A stretch of 9,869 nt of DNA from assembly GCA_017411235.1 (NCBI GenBank), contig JAFPMR010000276.1, forward strand, positions 1 through 9,869. Direction: 5' to 3'. The position numbers were made by a program, and so were the translations under genes. This document shows, one piece after another, positions 7,631 to 9,869 of this stretch. Below the pieces are notes generated by a model. It was not told the origin of the DNA, made no database searches, and saw nothing but the letters and a program-made list of their open reading frames with translations. Position 1 is the stretch's first letter. Every line of letters begins with the position of its first letter. This DNA is from Bacilli bacterium (GTDB lineage: Bacteria; Bacillota_I; Bacilli_A; RF39; UBA660).

Positions 7631-8110
7631 TCTAATATTGTATTTCAAGTAATTATACATATTATCATAATACATTGCAGCTGCATGGTAACGACTATAT
7701 TCATCTTTCAAATCAACAATTCTTTCCTTTAATCCTTCATTTCCTTCGAATGAAAAATCCGGTTTTGTAATTACATCTATTAACTGTTGATACTCAGATG
7801 ATTTAACTGCATATTTTGCTTTATTAAGACCTACAAGTTCATTCATCTTAATAGCTAATTCTGATTTCTCTTCACTAGATAAACCTTCGATCGTTTCAAC
7901 TATTCTACAATTAATTTTAAATGCTTCTTTTCTTTTATTAAACAATTCAACCAATTCTTCTCGATTAAGATTAAAATCTGCAGCTTCAAGGCCATGTTCA
8001 GCTCCATCAATGAAAGCAGCATCAGTATTACTATCAACAAATAGCATTAAACGATTAACGTCATATGAAAGTTCTATATAAACAGACATCATAGCTAATA
8101 TATAATCCAT
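7622..8110 (-). CDS. Unrecognised soluble helical protein, about 162 residues
   Basis: I do not recognise this protein. It starts MDYILAMMSVYIELSYDVNR and ends YDNMYNYLKYNIRKK; it is acidic in the middle, rich in Glu, Lys, Asn and Tyr, apparently almost all alpha-helical with heptad-like stretches, and has no signal peptide, clear membrane segment, cysteine pair or catalytic motif apart from one Cys (NCRIVE). The last 40 residues faintly recall the C-terminal helix of LemA proteins, but the LemA N-terminal anchor is missing, so I do not assign it. The ATG at 8110 is preferred because GGGGT lies 7 nt before it, like dnaG and the HD gene; the ATG at 8116, two codons earlier, has this site only 1 nt away. 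It has its own promoter and terminator, so is expressed alone. Coding status is supported by length, signals and codon usage like its neighbours. Confidence 0.85.
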   Translation of the reverse strand: MDYILAMMSVYIELSYDVNRLMLFVDSNTDAAFIDGAEHGLEAADFNLNREELVELFNKRKEAFKINCRIVETIEGLSSEEKSELAIKMNELVGLNKAKYAVKSSEYQQLIDVITKPDFSFEGNEGLKERIVDLKDEYSRYHAAAMYYDNMYNYLKYNIRKK

Positions 8111-8133
8111 AGTCATTACCCCAAACCATATAC

Positions 8134-8162
8134 ATTATAGCAAAGAACGACTTAATTATCTA
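8134..8162 (-). promoter_or_regulatory. Promoter of the unknown gene (extended -10)
   Basis: TGCTATAAT (8142-8134) is a perfect extended -10, with TAGATA (8162-8157, four of six to TTGACA) 17 bp upstream. The -35 lies within the last codons of the surface-protein gene, so the upstream gene carries part of this promoter. Transcription would start near 8127, giving a very short leader. Confidence 0.75.
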
Positions 8163-9639
8163 TCTTATTAAAAATACTATTAAAAAATTGAATAATAAAT
8201 GCCAATAATCTTTGAAAGAAATTCCCATCAGTTTTAGTATTTGGAACTTCTTCTACTTCTATATCTTCTTCCCTTTTCTCTTCTGGAGTCTCAGAAATTT
8301 TAATTTCTTTTTTAACTTCAATATAATTGTTTATTAATTCCTTTTCATGATTACTTTCTTCATCAACTATTCTTTCACTATACTCATCTACCAAAGTATA
8401 ACCAGTAAGTCCATTTACTTGTTTAATCTTATAACTACCATAACCAACTTGTATTTTAGCTTCTCCACTCGCATCAGTAACTAAACTATTAACTAGATTT
8501 CCTTTGCTATCAAATAATTCAAAAAGAGCATCACTTTCAAATACACAATCTTGTTTCTTACATGCATACTTTTTAATTCTTATATCATTTCTAATTAATA
8601 GATTATGTAGATTAACTATTGGATCAGGATTACTATCATCTATTCTAACTTGATAGACATTATTATCTTTTCGATAGCCTATTCCATTACTCTTTTGTTT
8701 AACTTCATATTCCCCATATGCTAAATCAGATGTCTTATATATTAGTTCTTCATTGTTAGTACATACACTATCTATTATTGTTCCATCTTTATAAATATCA
8801 TAACAAGTATTTGAAAAATCACTTTCTACTGTATAAATATCATCATCTTTATCTATATCTAAAGTAATCGTTCCTTTCTTAACTTTAATATTTAAATTAT
8901 ACTTAGGATTTATAACGTTTCCCGGTCTTATTAAATCTTGACTACTAGTACTATCAAATATTGCAACCTTTCTATCATAGTAATCACTTATTTTACTAAT
9001 TGAGACCTTACCATTATTTTTAATATTCTTTAATAAGATTCCTTTACTATATTCATATTCAAAATCACTACTCATTACTTCATAATCATTTCTATCTATA
9101 AAAATATCCTTTTCATAATCAACATCATAATCATGAATAAATGATGGTTTAATATCATGACTATTAACATCACTCAAAACATTATTTATTTCATTAGTAT
9201 ATTTAGTTATTTTATTACCATTAAGTTTATCAGTAAAATAAACACTTCCATTGCTTCCTGTAACTGTATCCCAAATCAAATATTGCGTTACAGCATACCA
9301 CTTACTTGTCGTTCTACCACTATATCCATATCCATAATAAACAATTAAAGATATTTTCCTTTTTTGTGCTTCAGTTAAATCACCATAACCACTAATATCC
9401 CCTTCATACGAAGTATTACTTTTTCCTTCAGCAAATTTAGTATATGGTTCTAAACAATAAACTATACTACCACTACTATCTTTTAAATACTGTAATGTTA
9501 AATAATGAATCTTTCCATCCTTCTTTTTACTTATATATTCTCCACTAAGATAATTACCTTCTACAAATGTTTCTGCTTTAACTATTTCTATACCTAGTAT
9601 TAATAGTATAAAGAATAAAAATCTAATAAATCTTTTCAT
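8152..9639 (-). CDS. Secreted thioester-domain (TQXA) surface protein with SpaA-like repeats
   Basis: A 495-residue exported protein. Residues 1-22 are a signal peptide (MKRFIRFLFFILLILG, cut probably after KA-E). Residues 30-160 are a thioester domain: C62 in IVYCLEP and Q119 in VTQYLIW are the pair that forms the internal Cys-Gln thioester, with which such adhesins bind host amines covalently. Two Ig-like SpaA/Cna-B-type modules follow, about 262-345 (GEYEVKQ 309-315) and 352-440 (ALFELFDSKG, GSYKIKQ 401-407). Both have Gln where the family E-box normally has Glu. The C terminus has an acidic stretch, VPNTKTD (465-471), and a hydrophobic segment FFQRLLAFIIQFF: like a sortase signal but without Gly and without a clear positive tail. 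ATG 9639 follows AGAAAGGAAAGT. Domain call is firm, anchoring mode uncertain, host ligand unknown. Confidence 0.9.
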   Translation of the reverse strand: MKRFIRFLFFILLILGIEIVKAETFVEGNYLSGEYISKKKDGKIHYLTLQYLKDSSGSIVYCLEPYTKFAEGKSNTSYEGDISGYGDLTEAQKRKISLIVYYGYGYSGRTTSKWYAVTQYLIWDTVTGSNGSVYFTDKLNGNKITKYTNEINNVLSDVNSHDIKPSFIHDYDVDYEKDIFIDRNDYEVMSSDFEYEYSKGILLKNIKNNGKVSISKISDYYDRKVAIFDSTSSQDLIRPGNVINPKYNLNIKVKKGTITLDIDKDDDIYTVESDFSNTCYDIYKDGTIIDSVCTNNEELIYKTSDLAYGEYEVKQKSNGIGYRKDNNVYQVRIDDSNPDPIVNLHNLLIRNDIRIKKYACKKQDCVFESDALFELFDSKGNLVNSLVTDASGEAKIQVGYGSYKIKQVNGLTGYTLVDEYSERIVDEESNHEKELINNYIEVKKEIKISETPEEKREEDIEVEEVPNTKTDGNFFQRLLAFIIQFFNSIFNKIDN

Positions 9640-9662
9640 ACTTTCCTTTCTAAATAATACAT

Positions 9663-9709
9663 CCCCTCACCCTATATATACTCCCTCAAAGTCTAATTTC
9701 CTTTTTTTT
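9663..9709 (-). promoter_or_regulatory. Possible promoter region of the surface-protein gene
   Basis: The region 5' of the ribosome binding site holds AAAAAAAAGGAAAT (9709-9696), TATATATA (about 9680-9673) and GTGAGGGG (9670-9663) on the minus strand. The TATATA could be a -10, but no -35 hexamer at usual spacing is seen. The same two outer blocks flank the dnaG -10 at near-identical spacing, which is the main reason to list it. Confidence 0.3.
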
Positions 9710-9713
9710 CCAT

Positions 9714-9737
9714 AAAAAAAAGAGCTTAAAGCTCTTA
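9714..9737 (-). terminator. Intrinsic terminator of the right-edge gene
   Basis: AAGAGC (9736-9731) pairs with GCTCTT (9725-9720) around TTTAA (up to 8 bp if the inner AT pairs form), followed by T down to 9714. Two bases of the TAA stop (9737-9735) are in the stem. Confidence 0.9.
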
Positions 9738-9869
9738 TTTTTCTTCAATCAACTCAATTCCTGTAAATACATAGTTTTCAGATTTCTTTTCGAATACAAA
9801 TCTATATTTAGAGAAAGCTTCATAATTATCTGCAGTAATCTTGAAATCTTCAGTTACTTTTCCAGTATA
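9735..9869 (-). CDS. Unrecognised gene, 3' end only (44 codons)
   Basis: The minus-strand frame is open from the right edge to TAA at 9737-9735, ending YVFTGIELIEEK. The visible stretch alternates charged and aromatic residues (FKITADNYEAFSKYRFVFEKKSENY) and looks like a beta-strand-rich C-terminal domain. No known family is identified from so little. It is treated as coding because the frame is open over its whole visible length, codon usage matches the neighbours and a terminator starts at its stop. It is upstream of the surface-protein gene on the same strand, but the terminator separates the two. Confidence 0.75.
   Translation of the reverse strand, partial: YTGKVTEDFKITADNYEAFSKYRFVFEKKSENYVFTGIELIEEK

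Noticed and set aside
7550..7732. Plus-strand open frame starting in the A/T tracts
   Set aside because: Its start is inside homopolymer tracts and it runs antisense into the unknown gene past that gene's terminator; hydrophobic chance product.
7622..8110. YlbF or LemA family assignment for the unknown protein
   Set aside because: Only general helical pattern and a faint C-terminal resemblance; key features such as the LemA N-terminal anchor are absent.
9157..9348. Plus-strand open frame opposite the thioester domain
   Set aside because: Ile/Ser/Asn-rich antisense of a well-supported domain with no ribosome binding site.
9640..9662. Short leader peptide starting at the ATG at 9662 after GTGAGGGG
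   Set aside because: Only eight codons, ribosome binding site directly abutting the ATG, and its stop overlaps the surface-protein start; more likely chance.

Overview
The window is strongly A+T-rich, with strong purine-rich ribosome binding sites, TTGaNN-17-TATAAT promoters, a T-box riboswitch and the Gram-positive gene order dnaG-rpoD-trmK. This points to a low-GC Bacillota, most like an uncultured gut Bacilli/Erysipelotrichia-type lineage (the phylum call is firm, anything finer is inference). UGA is used as a stop, in an ATGA overlap, so the genetic code is the standard bacterial one and not the mycoplasma one.

Layout. (1) Positions 1-1410, minus strand: a promoter, a valine-type T-box leader (specifier GUU), an HD-domain phosphohydrolase and, overlapping it by ATGA, the 5' part of valS, which runs off the left edge. 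(2) 1422-3161, plus strand: a divergent promoter drives a PilB/GspE-like ATPase with altered Walker B and His-box motifs and a long acidic C-terminal tail. (3) 3160-3965, minus: a type IV prepilin peptidase, convergent with the ATPase and sharing one bidirectional terminator with it. (4) 3989-7512, minus: the replication/transcription operon dnaG, rpoD (primary sigma factor) and trmK, with tight junctions (2-nt gap, 8-nt overlap). (5) 7531-7580: phased A/T tracts with a 22-bp palindrome upstream of dnaG. (6) 7604-8162, minus: a monocistronic unknown gene of about 162 codons. (7) 8152-9639, minus: a secreted surface protein with an intact Cys-Gln thioester domain, SpaA-like repeats and an odd sortase-type C terminus. 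(8) 9735-9869, minus: the 3' end of an unrecognised gene with its terminator.

How it fits together. Units 1 and 4 are housekeeping (tRNA charging, primase, sigma factor, tRNA methylation). Units 2 and 3 are two separated parts of a type IV pilus, pseudopilus or competence-type machine; no pilin, platform protein or pilT gene is in the window. Unit 7 is a probable covalent adhesin. A repeated design is that the intrinsic terminators start inside the stop codon or last codons of the gene. No RNA genes other than the T-box, and no insertion sequences, CRISPR arrays or phage genes were seen. The points most worth a second look are the HD hydrolase tied to valine-tRNA sensing, the unusual ATPase, and the surface protein with Gln in both E-box positions and a VPNTK motif.
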